This document shows, one piece after another, positions 1 through 8,183 of a DNA stretch of 64,000 nt. This DNA is from Chryseobacterium culicis. Lineage in GTDB: Bacteria; Bacteroidota; Bacteroidia; Flavobacteriales; Weeksellaceae. The first letter of the stretch is position 1. Each line of letters begins with the position of its first letter. The stretch covers positions 1 to 64,000 of the forward strand of contig NZ_FNWQ01000006.1 of assembly GCF_900108365.1 (NCBI RefSeq), read 5' to 3'. The notes under the pieces were generated by a model. The model did not search any database, was not told where the DNA came from, and worked only from the letters and a program-made list of their open reading frames with translations. The position numbers and the translations under genes were made by a program.

Positions 1-45
1 CAGCGCCGATGGTACTGCGAAAGCGGGAGAGTAGGCCGCCGCCAG
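1..45 (+). rRNA. 5S ribosomal RNA, 3' end (partial)
   Basis: The first 45 bases match the conserved 3' end of bacterial 5S rRNA: the cgccgatggtactgc stretch followed by gggagagtagg and a gccgcc closing arm. The 5' part lies outside the window, so an rRNA operon ends here. It is followed directly by a hairpin terminator. The exact 3' base is uncertain by one or two positions. Confidence 0.9.
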
Positions 46-61
46 TTTTTATTTTATTTTT

Positions 62-97
62 AAAAAACCTTTATCATAACGATAAAGGTTTTTTTTG
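62..97 (+). terminator. Rho-independent terminator of the rRNA operon
   Basis: An aaaacctttatc / gataaaggtttt stem with a short loop runs into a T tract just after the 5S rRNA. Confidence 0.85.
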
Positions 98-232
98 TTT
101 TATACCCTATACGATACAATACATACAATACAAAAATGCACGCTCTTTCTGAGTATCCTCAATGCGTGTACAGGGAAAGTAACTCAATAGGCCTTTAACC
201 AGAATACCGAACCTCAAACAAACTTCCGCCTC

Positions 233-382
233 TTATACAAAGTCTTTCAAATAAGCTCGTAAATCGGTTATTCCGTACAAGGCGGAATTGTGGCAGAGAA
301 TTGCAAATGAAGAGCCAGGATCTATCTTATTTTCATCGAGAAGATATAAAGAAACCGCTTCTGTGAAGAAACGGTCCTGTTT
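233..382 (-). pseudogene. possible remnant of an unrecognised protein gene
   Basis: Read on the minus strand, this stretch is open for 49 codons between two stops and has no usable start codon. The translation looks protein-like (it contains SLYLLDENKIDPGSSF and ends ITDLRAYLKDFV) but I do not recognise the family. It lies directly downstream of the small leader-peptide gene on the same strand. It could be the decayed 3' end of an older gene, or chance. The rest of 98-405 shows nothing I can support. Confidence 0.25.
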
Positions 383-405
383 TTATGACAGAGGTATGGT
401 CAAGA

Positions 406-567
406 TTACATATCACTGTTTGTTTCCGGGCACTTGAAATCATCGCTGCAGGTTGCACATACGATAACTCCATTACAATAATACATACAGAAATCCTGTT
501 CAGGAAGATTAACTCCTCCGGAAATGTTTTTTAATTGGCCTTTTTGTAGTTTTTTTAAATTTTTCAT
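406..567 (-). CDS. small double-glycine leader ('bacteriocin-like') peptide
   Basis: A 53-residue peptide beginning MKNLKKLQKGQLKNISGG: a short Lys/Leu-rich leader ending in Gly-Gly, the type cleaved by C39 peptidase/ABC exporters. The core that follows holds five cysteines (two CxxC-like pairs, 'CMYYC' and 'CATC', then one more). Such peptides are widespread in Chryseobacterium and are named bacteriocin-like there; activity is mostly unproven. No peptidase, exporter or modification enzyme lies nearby, so processing would have to come from elsewhere. It does not carry the upstream motif shared by the two other leader peptides in this window. Confidence 0.65.
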   Translation of the reverse strand: MKNLKKLQKGQLKNISGGVNLPEQDFCMYYCNGVIVCATCSDDFKCPETNSDM

Positions 568-751
568 ATTGTTTTAATTAAAAATTTGTAGGTAAAGTAA
601 ATTTAATCAAAAAAAAATTAACTAAACAAGATATTTGTGATTAAAAAATAAAATTTAAATAGAGACAACAGAGAGGACAGATACATCAAAACCGGATTTT
701 ATTTAAATTTTACATATTAATAAAATAAATGCTATTTTTAAATAGCGTTAT

Positions 752-772
752 CCGAAAAGCTTATAGAGTAGG
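752..772 (+). promoter_or_regulatory. conserved element upstream of a leader-peptide gene (copy 1)
   Basis: A 21-base element, ccgaaaagc then tta/t then agagtagg, ends 20 bases before the ATG at 793. An almost identical element (2 mismatches) sits 21 bases before the leader-peptide gene at 25398. Equal position before two genes of the same family suggests a shared promoter or 5'-UTR signal. Confidence 0.5.
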
Positions 773-792
773 AATACCAAAAACCAAAAACT

Positions 793-1062
793 ATGAAAAA
801 TCAAAAAAAACTTTCAAGAGAAGATCAAAAAGGCATTGTTGCGGGAGTAGACTTTCCTGCATTTTGTTTTGAAGGCGGGGGGCCTGGCGAAGGTGGTTGT
901 TCCGCAGGAGAAATCTGTTCAGGCGGAAAATGTGTACCTTATGCAGGAAACCCGGGTGGAGGAGAGGAGGAAATCCCGGAGGCGGGGGTAATACGTATAC
1001 TTGTATCTGTCCTTGGGGAACATTCACACAAGCTACTCCTTGTCCTGAATTCTATTGTATAA
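793..1062 (+). CDS. leader-type ('bacteriocin-like') Cys/Gly-rich peptide, apparently frameshifted
   Basis: The N terminus, MKNQKKLSREDQKGIVAG, is a leader like those of the 53- and 55-residue peptides in this window, though the cleavage site reads Ala-Gly instead of Gly-Gly. A Gly-rich, Cys-containing core follows (CSAGEICSGGKC). After about residue 56, within a run of gga/gag triplets near 955-985, the zero frame becomes non-Cys and unlike the family. The +2 frame instead continues as NPGGGGN, then a Cys-rich tail with CICPWGTF, ending at a stop at 1068-1070. The natural product is therefore probably the joined frame. This could be a sequencing error, slippage in the repeat or a broken gene. 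Confidence 0.55.
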   Translation: MKNQKKLSREDQKGIVAGVDFPAFCFEGGGPGEGGCSAGEICSGGKCVPYAGNPGGGEEEIPEAGVIRILVSVLGEHSHKLLLVLNSIV

Positions 1063-1176
1063 CAGGGTAAGATACATTGTCCTTTATTTCATCAGGTTAT
1101 TTACTACCGATCAATACCTGTATAATGGCATGTAAGTTTGGTCCATGTTTGTAAGAAAATAAACGAAATGAAACAA

Positions 1177-1211
1177 AAAGGGCTGCCTCCAACTGAGGCA
1201 GCCCTTCTTTT
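1177..1211 (-). terminator. terminator of the oxygenase gene
   Basis: A strong hairpin, aagggctgcctc / gaggcagccctt, with T-rich flanks lies just beyond the stop codon of the minus-strand gene. It may act in both directions. Confidence 0.85.
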
Positions 1212-2160
1212 ATTTTTTAATCAATCCCAGTTCGATCAGTCTCTCATGCAGGAATTCTCCGGCAGTAGTATCTTCGTATAATTTAGGATTGTTTTCATCT
1301 ACACAGTTATCAAGTGCATTTAAAGACATTGCACTGATGGGATGCATAAAGAAAGGAATTGAATACCTTGAAGTACTCCACATTTCTCTTGGAGGGTTTA
1401 CCACCCTGTGGATAGTAGATTTCAATTTGTTGTTGGTATGTCTTGATAGCATATCTCCAACATTGATCATCAGTTCATCCGGTTCTGCAATGGCATCAAT
1501 CCATTCTCCGTTGTGATTCTGAACCTGAAGACCTTTTCCCTGTGCTCCCATTAAAAGAGTAATAAGGTTGATATCCCCATGAGCAGCTGCTCTTACCGCA
1601 TCATCCGGTTCTTCGGTGATTGGCGGATAGTGAATTGGTCTTAAAATAGAGTTTCCTTCTGCGATCTTGTCATCAAAATAAAATTCATCTAAACCAAGGT
1701 GCAGCGCTAAAGCTCTTAGAACATACTGTCCTGTTTTCTCAAGCATTTGGAAGGCTTCTTTACCTACTTCGTTAAATTTTGGTAATTCGTCAACGATTAC
1801 ATTGTTTGGATACTCAGTTTTGTATTTTGAATCATCAGACAAATACTGCCCGAAATGCCAAAATTCTTTTAAGTCTCCTTTTTTGAAACCTTTTGCAGTT
1901 TCTTTACCGAATCCTACATAACCTCTCTGGCCTCCAATTCCTGGAATTTCGTACTTCTGTTTCGTCTCCACTGGAAGTTCAAAAAAGTTTTTTACCTCAC
2001 CATACAAATCATCCACTAGGTTGTCATCAAGAAAGTGGCCTTTTAAGGCTACAAAACCAATTTCTTCATAAGCTTTTCCGATTTCATTTACAAATTTCTG
2101 TTTGCGTTCCGGGTTGTCCGAAAGGAAATCACGCAGGTCTACACTAGGTATTTTATCCAT
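1210..2160 (-). CDS. isopenicillin N synthase-family Fe(II)/2-oxoglutarate dioxygenase
   Basis: A 316-residue soluble enzyme of the IPNS-like non-haem iron oxygenase family. The DIOX_N region covers about residues 4-115 and the 2OG-Fe(II) oxygenase core about 170-285. The iron triad is visible as His194-x-Asp196 (AAAHGDINLITLL) and His251 (STIHRVVNP); Arg265-x-Ser267 (SRYSIPFF) would bind the 2-oxoglutarate carboxylate. The length fits the family. The substrate cannot be told from sequence; bacterial members act on diverse small molecules. It diverges from menD and has a TAATTTTG -7 box (2181-2188) about 20 bases upstream of its ATG. Confidence 0.9.
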   Translation of the reverse strand: MDKIPSVDLRDFLSDNPERKQKFVNEIGKAYEEIGFVALKGHFLDDNLVDDLYGEVKNFFELPVETKQKYEIPGIGGQRGYVGFGKETAKGFKKGDLKEFWHFGQYLSDDSKYKTEYPNNVIVDELPKFNEVGKEAFQMLEKTGQYVLRALALHLGLDEFYFDDKIAEGNSILRPIHYPPITEEPDDAVRAAAHGDINLITLLMGAQGKGLQVQNHNGEWIDAIAEPDELMINVGDMLSRHTNNKLKSTIHRVVNPPREMWSTSRYSIPFFMHPISAMSLNALDNCVDENNPKLYEDTTAGEFLHERLIELGLIKK

Positions 2161-2180
2161 TTTTAGAAATTTACGAACAG

Positions 2181-2188
2181 CAAAATTA
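2181..2188 (-). promoter_or_regulatory. -7 promoter element (TAATTTTG) of the oxygenase gene
   Basis: It matches the Bacteroidota TAnnTTTG consensus on the minus strand, 20 bases from the start codon at 2160. Confidence 0.6.
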
Positions 2189-2232
2189 CATTTTTTTTAA
2201 TTTAAATGATTTTAAAATCATTATTTATAAGT

Positions 2233-2240
2233 TAAATTTG
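2233..2240 (+). promoter_or_regulatory. -7 promoter element (TAAATTTG) of menD
   Basis: It matches TAnnTTTG and ends only four bases before the menD ATG, so the transcript would be leaderless or nearly so. Confidence 0.55.
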
Positions 2241-2244
2241 CTGT

Positions 2245-3915
2245 ATGAAAAAATATTCTTCTAAGAGAAGTATCCAAATACTTGCACATCTTCTTCAACA
2301 GTACGGAATTGCTGATATCGTAATTTCTCCGGGGTCAAGAAATGCTCCTTTGGCCATCCATTTTTCAGAGGTAGATCGTTTCAACTGTTACAGCATTGTA
2401 GACGAAAGAAGTGCGGCTTTCGTTGCAATGGGAATGGCGAAAAGTGAGAAAAAGCCGGTGGCGATTACGTGTACAAGCGGATCGGCGGTGGTTAATTATT
2501 ACCCGGCAGTCACAGAGGCTTTTTATCAGAATATTCCACTTTTGGTGCTTACGGCAGACCGGCCAACAGATTTTGTTGATCTTTTCGACGGGCAGACGAT
2601 ACGACAGAAGGATGTTTTTCATCAGCATTCCTATGGTGATTTTCAACTTTTAGAAGACAGCAAAGAGAATGCAGAAGATATTAATTTCGATATCATTAAA
2701 AAAGCTATTGAACTTTGCTTTGAGAAGCAAGGTCCGGTGCATATTAATATTCCTTTGGAAGAACCTTTGTATGAACTGGTATCAGAGCTGCCTACTTTTC
2801 CTACGGTGGAGAAAACAATCAAGCATAAAGAATATGAAATTCCATCCAATCTGATTGCGGAATGGCATACTTCACAGAGAATTATGCTGTTGGTAGGAAC
2901 AAGAGATTACAGTCCGGAACTGGAAAACCAGCTGACGCAACTGGTGAAAAACCACTCTGTGGTGGTACTGAGTGAAGCGAATTCAAATCTGAATCATGAA
3001 AAGTTCTTTAAGCATATAGACCGTTATATTTTTAATTTTACGGAAGAGGATTATAAAACGTATGCTCCCGATCTTTTGATCACGGTAGGCCAGAATGTGG
3101 TTTCCAAGAAGGTGAAGCAGTTTCTCAGAAGTGCCCGTCCGAAACAGCATTGGCACCTGGATGAAATTTGGCAGCCGGACACCTATTTTTCACTTACAGA
3201 AAAGATAGAAGTAAAACCGGAAGTTTTCTTCTCAAAATTGCTGAAATTTATTAATCTGGAACCTAGACCTTATTTTAACCTTTGGGACGTTTTAAGGGAT
3301 AAGAAAGATGCCAAACACGAGCAGTTTTTGAATACTATTGAATTCTCAGATTTTTATTTCTTCAATAAAGCTTCACAAACAATTCCTGAAAATTATAATA
3401 TTCATTTCAGCAATTCTTCGGGGATCAGGTATGCCCAGCTTTTCGATTTCGGAAAAAGAAAGATGTACTGTAACAGAGGTACCAGTGGTATTGACGGGTC
3501 TACCTCCACAGCAATGGGCTTTGCGATCAAAAATGAAAATCCTACTTTACTGATAACAGGTGACTTAAGCTTCTTCTATGATATCAATGGACTTTGGAAC
3601 CAGTATATCCCTCCATTTGTAAGAATTATGATCTTCAATAATGGTGAAGGAAATATCTTTAAGATCATTCCGGGGCCCGGAAATGCCAACCCGAATACGC
3701 TGGATGAGTTTATAGCTACCAAGCACCGTAAAAATGCAGAATCTCTGGCAAAGCACTTCGGATTCTCCTACATCCGAGTAGAAGATGAGATTACTTTAGA
3801 CCGGGTTCTTGAGAATTTCTTCAAACCGGATGCACAGCCAAAGATCCTGGAAGTAAATACGTACGGGAAAAACAGTGCTGATGTGCTGAAGGCGTATTTC
3901 GAGTTTATGAAATAG
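2245..3915 (+). CDS. menD: SEPHCHC synthase (menaquinone biosynthesis)
   Basis: A 556-residue thiamine-diphosphate enzyme that condenses isochorismate and 2-oxoglutarate to SEPHCHC, an early step of menaquinone synthesis in the cytoplasm. The N-terminal PYR domain has ISPGSRNAPL and VDERSAAFVAMGMAK, carrying the conserved catalytic Glu. The central domain and C-terminal PP domain follow, with the GDLSFFYDINGLWN cofactor/Mg-binding motif near residue 438. Length and motif order are typical of MenD rather than other ThDP enzymes such as acetolactate synthase. The first ATG gives the expected MKKYSSKR start. No other men gene is adjacent; the neighbours belong to folate synthesis, another chorismate branch. 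Confidence 0.95.
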   Translation: MKKYSSKRSIQILAHLLQQYGIADIVISPGSRNAPLAIHFSEVDRFNCYSIVDERSAAFVAMGMAKSEKKPVAITCTSGSAVVNYYPAVTEAFYQNIPLLVLTADRPTDFVDLFDGQTIRQKDVFHQHSYGDFQLLEDSKENAEDINFDIIKKAIELCFEKQGPVHINIPLEEPLYELVSELPTFPTVEKTIKHKEYEIPSNLIAEWHTSQRIMLLVGTRDYSPELENQLTQLVKNHSVVVLSEANSNLNHEKFFKHIDRYIFNFTEEDYKTYAPDLLITVGQNVVSKKVKQFLRSARPKQHWHLDEIWQPDTYFSLTEKIEVKPEVFFSKLLKFINLEPRPYFNLWDVLRDKKDAKHEQFLNTIEFSDFYFFNKASQTIPENYNIHFSNSSGIRYAQLFDFGKRKMYCNRGTSGIDGSTSTAMGFAIKNENPTLLITGDLSFFYDINGLWNQYIPPFVRIMIFNNGEGNIFKIIPGPGNANPNTLDEFIATKHRKNAESLAKHFGFSYIRVEDEITLDRVLENFFKPDAQPKILEVNTYGKNSADVLKAYFEFMK

Positions 3916-3917
3916 GT

Positions 3918-4544
3918 TTAGAGGTCAAGATATTCTTCACTCCCCGGGAGATTGATGATTCTGTCGATAGGATAGATAAACATATCATCAAAATCATTCA
4001 GCGCATTAATGATCTGGAAATGGGTGAATTGCTTTAAATTCTGTAAAGTGATCTCCGTTTCTTTGATCTTTTTATGCTTTAAAAGATGCTGTCTTTGTAC
4101 ACCATTCAGCAAATAGGTAGAAGGGGTGAACCAGTCCTTTCCTTTTAGAAACAAAAGGTTGGAGAAAGAAGTATCTGTAATATGATTATTTTTAACAATA
4201 ATAATTTCTTCAGCCTTAGCTTTCATCTTCATTTTATCGAGTTCTTTACGATCTTCGAACTTAAACGAATAATCAAAGCTGTTATTCTCTACCAGCTTGA
4301 AATCATGAATTTCAGGTATTGCGTAAGGAATCATCTGTGTCCTGATTCTTTTGTCAAGGTCATAGGCAATTCTTAGCTTGAAAAGGCCATCCTCGTCATG
4401 CTGCAGATTTTTATAAATCTTGATCAGATCAATGGAGTCTTCCTTTCCAAAATGGGAAAATGTTTGATTGACACGTTTCTGATGTAGATCCAGCAGAAAA
4501 ATCTCCTGATCTTCTACTTTAATGCTTTCAATGAATTGGGACAT
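3918..4544 (-). CDS. aminotransferase class IV (probable aminodeoxychorismate lyase, PabC-like)
   Basis: A 208-residue PLP fold-type IV protein, shorter than standard PabC (about 270). The Lys in 'EEIIIVKNNHITDTSFSNLLFLKG' sits near the usual E-x-T/S-x-x-N-x-x-F motif (here DTSFSNLLF), followed by TPSTYLLNGVQRQ, which resembles the LxGxxR motif. It overlaps the pabB end by 17 bases on the same strand, so the two are co-transcribed and together would make 4-aminobenzoate for folate. The pairing supports the PabC role; family membership alone could also mean a branched-chain or D-amino acid aminotransferase. Confidence 0.8.
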   Translation of the reverse strand: MSQFIESIKVEDQEIFLLDLHQKRVNQTFSHFGKEDSIDLIKIYKNLQHDEDGLFKLRIAYDLDKRIRTQMIPYAIPEIHDFKLVENNSFDYSFKFEDRKELDKMKMKAKAEEIIIVKNNHITDTSFSNLLFLKGKDWFTPSTYLLNGVQRQHLLKHKKIKETEITLQNLKQFTHFQIINALNDFDDMFIYPIDRIINLPGSEEYLDL

Positions 4545-5505
4545 AGATTTTATTTTTCATTTCCTGATATTCGTCTTCTAATTTACTCATGTGCGTTATA
4601 CCGCCTCCGCTCTTGAAATAAAGCTCGTCTCCTTCTTTTTCAATAAAGCGTATCATTACACAACTGTCCACATTTTGGCCGTCAAACCAGCCGCAAACCC
4701 CCGTGTAATATCCTCTCTCATATCCTTCAGCATCCAGAATGATTTCCATTGTTTTGGGTTTGGGAGCTCCTAAGATAGAGCCTGCAGGAAGCAGCTTCTG
4801 CATAATACTTCCCAACTTACCGCTAAATTCAGGTTTAATCTTTCCTGAAATCTCAGAGCTCATGGCATACAGATCCTTCTGTTGGGTTTTGATGAAATCA
4901 ATATGCTGAAACTGGTCTACTTTTACATCATCAGCAACCATGCTAAGGTCATTCCGGAGCAGATCTACTACGGTGTAATGTTCTGCTTTTTCCTTTTTGT
5001 CATTCTTCAGAATTTCTGCTGCATTTTCAATGGAAGCATCAATGGTACCTTTCATAGGATAGGTTAAAATTTTTCCATCAATGATCTTTACAAAAGTTTC
5101 AGGAGAAAAAAATACAAAAAAATCTTTATAAAATACCTTATACTTCGCATTTGAGTGATAAAAAATTTCTTCTAGGGTTAAATTAGTCTCTATCTTTGTT
5201 TTTCTAGTATAATTTACTAAATAAGAGTTTCCTGAACGAATATTTTCCTGAACTTTATCAAAACCTATCCGAAAGCTTTCCAATGTTTCAGGAAACGATT
5301 TCCATAGTACTTTTTTGTTTAGTGCATGAGTTTCTTTTGTGTTTGAAAACCATTGAAAATCAATTATTAAACCTTCTTTTTCAATTTCGCTTTCCGGGTA
5401 TATTTCAACATTCTCCGAGAGAAAGTCGATGACGAAAAAATAGGGAACCTTCCTGAGAGAAAGCTCATCCATTTCCATAAATTTTTGATGATTCACTGAA
5501 AACAT
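4528..5505 (-). CDS. pabB: aminodeoxychorismate synthase component I
   Basis: A 325-residue chorismate-binding enzyme that converts chorismate plus ammonia to 4-amino-4-deoxychorismate for folate synthesis. Family signatures include VVDLLRNDLSMVA, the GSILGAPKPKT motif near residues 241-251, and GYERGYYTGVCGWFDG in the C-terminal catalytic half. It lacks the long N-terminal domain of E. coli PabB, like other short bacterial PabBs. The -7 box at 5510-5517 lies only four bases from the first ATG, so either the mRNA is leaderless or translation starts at Met10 or Met12 (MEMDELSLRK). The downstream class IV aminotransferase overlaps it. The amidotransferase partner PabA is not in the window. Confidence 0.92.
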   Translation of the reverse strand: MFSVNHQKFMEMDELSLRKVPYFFVIDFLSENVEIYPESEIEKEGLIIDFQWFSNTKETHALNKKVLWKSFPETLESFRIGFDKVQENIRSGNSYLVNYTRKTKIETNLTLEEIFYHSNAKYKVFYKDFFVFFSPETFVKIIDGKILTYPMKGTIDASIENAAEILKNDKKEKAEHYTVVDLLRNDLSMVADDVKVDQFQHIDFIKTQQKDLYAMSSEISGKIKPEFSGKLGSIMQKLLPAGSILGAPKPKTMEIILDAEGYERGYYTGVCGWFDGQNVDSCVMIRFIEKEGDELYFKSGGGITHMSKLEDEYQEMKNKIYVPIH

Positions 5506-5509
5506 TCTG

Positions 5510-5517
5510 CAAAAATA
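5510..5517 (-). promoter_or_regulatory. -7 promoter element (TATTTTTG) of pabB
   Basis: TAnnTTTG match on the minus strand, immediately before the pabB start. It decides between a leaderless start at 5505 and an internal Met. Confidence 0.55.
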
Positions 5518-5529
5518 CTTATTGATGTT

Positions 5530-5537
5530 TACTTTTG
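5530..5537 (+). promoter_or_regulatory. -7 promoter element (TACTTTTG) of the membrane protein gene
   Basis: TAnnTTTG match 12 bases ahead of the ATG at 5550. It overlaps the in-frame TTG at 5535, so translation from that TTG is unlikely. Confidence 0.55.
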
Positions 5538-5549
5538 CATAAATTTTTT

Positions 5550-6275
5550 ATGATGCAGAACAAATATCCTCAGAAACCGGGACTCGATTTTATATTGAAG
5601 CAGGCATTTTTTTACTGGAATAAAACACTCGTTTTTCAGTTGATGTTTTCTATCGTCTTTTTTGCCATATTACTGACCGCGGTTATGCTTTTCGGAGAAA
5701 AATATGATGTATTTTCTTATAACAAAGAATTGCAGGAAGCCTTCCAGGAAGGAACTCAGGCTTATTTGAAAAAGATGGAGGCAATAACGGCTACTGAAAA
5801 CTATCAGATGTTTACGGTGGCAATTTGGGGAACTACGGCCTTTCTGTATCCTTTAAATCTGGGAATGTTTCAGATCTTCAGAAAATTAGATCTCAGAGAA
5901 AATATTGTGATAGGAGATTTGTTTGCAGGATATAATGGTCTTAATTTTTTTAAGTATGTTGGATATTTTCTTTTTTGGTTCTTTATCTACAGATTTACCC
6001 TTCCTACATTTGTGCTGGCCGTGGCCTGGGTTGCAGTAACCTTGTTTGTGGCTCCCTTGATGTTCTTTACCAATAAAAGAATATTTGAAGCCATCTCTCT
6101 TAACTTTAAAGCTCTCAAAATGTATTTCGTTGAAATAATGGTTTGCGTGATGGTTGCTTTTGTGTTTAAGTATTTAGGTTTTGCTTTATTTTTGATAGGT
6201 GGCCTTTTCACTTTTCCTTTTTGGAATGCCATGATTTACTCACTTTATAAAACTGTTTTTTCTGAGAAAAGTTGA
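5550..6275 (+). CDS. multi-pass membrane protein of unknown function
   Basis: About 241 residues with roughly four to five hydrophobic segments (near residues 30-50, 95-115, 135-155, 160-175 and 200-230), a basic N terminus and no catalytic motif I recognise. ATG 5550 or the adjacent 5553 is chosen because an upstream in-frame TTG lies within the promoter box. The general plan (a membrane domain holding several Gly/Phe-rich helices) resembles the proteins at 6349 and 57008, which may be distant relatives. It probably forms a same-strand run with the next two membrane proteins, though gaps and separate promoters are present. Confidence 0.75.
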   Translation: MMQNKYPQKPGLDFILKQAFFYWNKTLVFQLMFSIVFFAILLTAVMLFGEKYDVFSYNKELQEAFQEGTQAYLKKMEAITATENYQMFTVAIWGTTAFLYPLNLGMFQIFRKLDLRENIVIGDLFAGYNGLNFFKYVGYFLFWFFIYRFTLPTFVLAVAWVAVTLFVAPLMFFTNKRIFEAISLNFKALKMYFVEIMVCVMVAFVFKYLGFALFLIGGLFTFPFWNAMIYSLYKTVFSEKS

Positions 6276-6316
6276 AATTTCATCCATGTTTAATGTTTTC
6301 TTTTGCTAAAAAAAAC

Positions 6317-6324
6317 TAAATTTG
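6317..6324 (+). promoter_or_regulatory. -7 promoter element (TAAATTTG)
   Basis: TAnnTTTG match 24 bases before the start codon at 6349. Confidence 0.5.
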
Positions 6325-6348
6325 GTAAAATCATTAAATATTTAAACT

Positions 6349-7077
6349 ATGTCTGAATTTAACGAATTTGATCAGCAGGGCTCTGTTCCTAACAGAGATA
6401 CGGGGTCAATTATTTCTCATGCTTTTGAAATGTACAAAGGCGTCTTCGGTTACGGAATTGTAGCAATGATTATTTACCTTGTCGGGGGATCTGTTATTCA
6501 GATGCTTACGGGGTTTGATTCTGCTTCTATGGTTGAAGAGATGAAATCTTCAGGGGGCGATTTTAATTACTGGAGCGCTCCGGGACTTCCTTTGTATATG
6601 GGGGCATCCAGCCTTTTCGGGCTTTTATTATCTCCTTTGTATGTAGGATTGATCTACATGGTGAATAAATACAATACAAAAAACCCGATTGAGTTTTCTG
6701 ATCTTTTCATTGGCTACCGTCAGAATTTTGTAAATATTTTAATTTACAGTCTTCTTTCCGGAATCATTTCTTCAATCGCTCTGGCACTGTGTGTGTTCCC
6801 TATTATTTTTGTGTACCCGTTCCTTTTAATAGGATATCCGATTCTGTTATTTGAAAATGCTTCGGCTACAGAAGCTTTGTCAAAATCTTTCAATATTGCT
6901 AAAGAGAATTATGGAACTTTCTTGTTAACAGGATTTTTAGGCTTTCTGATTTCCATAGCAGGGGTAATTCTTTGCGGAATAGGAGTTATCCTGACAGCTC
7001 CGTTTATCATGATTGTAATGTACTCCACCTATTGTGCTTTCTTAGGAAAACCAAGACAAATTATGTACAGTAAATAA
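6349..7077 (+). CDS. multi-pass membrane protein of unknown function
   Basis: 242 residues. After a polar N terminus of about 25 residues come TM segments near residues 32-52, 85-105, 128-165 and 190-235, with a soluble loop around 57-80. The pattern 'DTGSIISHAFEMYKGVF' before the first helix is typical of flavobacterial DUF4013-like / 'beta-carotene monooxygenase-like' membrane proteins, a name that does not reflect a known activity. It sits 15 bases before the AI-2E-family gene, suggesting co-transcription. No function can be assigned. Confidence 0.75.
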   Translation: MSEFNEFDQQGSVPNRDTGSIISHAFEMYKGVFGYGIVAMIIYLVGGSVIQMLTGFDSASMVEEMKSSGGDFNYWSAPGLPLYMGASSLFGLLLSPLYVGLIYMVNKYNTKNPIEFSDLFIGYRQNFVNILIYSLLSGIISSIALALCVFPIIFVYPFLLIGYPILLFENASATEALSKSFNIAKENYGTFLLTGFLGFLISIAGVILCGIGVILTAPFIMIVMYSTYCAFLGKPRQIMYSK

Positions 7078-7092
7078 AAAATAAAAAAATAA

Positions 7093-8172
7093 ATGATGAA
7101 TAAGGACAAACAAATAAGCAGTGTTGCGATTAAACAAATATCGCTGCTGGCCATCATTCTGGTTTTGGCAGGACTGATCTGTTTTAATCTCGCATTGTTT
7201 ATTCCCTCAGTTCTGGGAGCCATTACCATTTATGTAGTCTGCAGGAAATATAATTTTTATCTGCAGGAAGAGAAGAAATGGAAGCCGTCACTGGCTGCTT
7301 TTGCTCTCATGTTTGCAAGTCTTATTGTTCTTATTCTTCCGATCTATTTCATTGCCGATCTGATTATTGATAAACTGGGAAATGCACAGGCTTACATGGC
7401 TAAGTTTAATGTTTTTCTGGATAAAATTCATTCTTATATTTTCTCTAAAACAGGATTTGATATTCTGAGTAAGGAAAATATGGCCAAACTGAAAGACAAT
7501 GTAGGAAGAGTTTCTACATCGGCATTAAGCGGAACTTTCAATACGCTTACCGTAGTGGTGTCCATGTATTTTATTCTCTACTTTATGCTGGAAAGACCAA
7601 GACTCTTTGAAAAGATTCTGACTTCCTCCGCACCGTTGAAGAGAGCCAACATTTCTTTGATCGGAGATAAAATGAGAAAACTGATCATGGCCAATGCTAT
7701 TGGAATTCCTGTTGTAGCAGTAGGACAGGGAATTGTAGCACTTATCGGCTATCTGATTTTTGGAGCGCCGGGAGCCGTTCTCCTCTTTGCACTTACGGCT
7801 GCAGCTTCAGTAATTCCGGTGGTTGGAACTGCTATCGTATATGTTCCTGTATGCATCTTTATGATCGCTGAAGGAAATACCGGCCAAGGCCTAGGATTGG
7901 CGATATACTGTCTTGTTGTAGTAGGGCTTACGGATAACCTTCTCCGGTTTACTCTTTTAAAGAAGCTGGAAAATATTCATCCTCTGAATACCGTATTCGG
8001 AATCATCATGGGAATGAACCTGTTTGGCTTTATGGGGCTTATTTTCGGACCTATTCTAATCTCGCTGACCCTTCTATTGGTTCAGGTGTACAGAAATGAA
8101 TTTTCAGACGAAGATGCTCCTCCAGACCTTGAACTTCCCGGACAAGATGATATCACAGAAAAATTAATTTAA
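7093..8172 (+). CDS. AI-2E family transporter (PerM-type permease)
   Basis: A 359-residue inner-membrane protein with about seven or eight TM helices. Two N-terminal helices (about 15-55) and one near 70-90 are followed by a soluble segment (95-150) and a C-terminal helix cluster (150-340). Features of the family include the GxPxxxxGxxxGxxxPxxGT-like stretch (AAASVIPVVGTAIVYVP) and HPLNTVFGIIMGMNLFGFMGLIFGP near the end. The family was named for TqsA; most members have unknown or ion-linked transport roles, so autoinducer export should not be assumed. The C-terminal tail is acidic. Confidence 0.85.
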   Translation: MMNKDKQISSVAIKQISLLAIILVLAGLICFNLALFIPSVLGAITIYVVCRKYNFYLQEEKKWKPSLAAFALMFASLIVLILPIYFIADLIIDKLGNAQAYMAKFNVFLDKIHSYIFSKTGFDILSKENMAKLKDNVGRVSTSALSGTFNTLTVVVSMYFILYFMLERPRLFEKILTSSAPLKRANISLIGDKMRKLIMANAIGIPVVAVGQGIVALIGYLIFGAPGAVLLFALTAAASVIPVVGTAIVYVPVCIFMIAEGNTGQGLGLAIYCLVVVGLTDNLLRFTLLKKLENIHPLNTVFGIIMGMNLFGFMGLIFGPILISLTLLLVQVYRNEFSDEDAPPDLELPGQDDITEKLI

Positions 8173-8183
8173 TTATATATAAA

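Noticed and set aside
7093..8172. Quorum-sensing autoinducer-2 exporter
   Set aside because: The AI-2E family name alone does not support this; no luxS or lsr-type gene is near.
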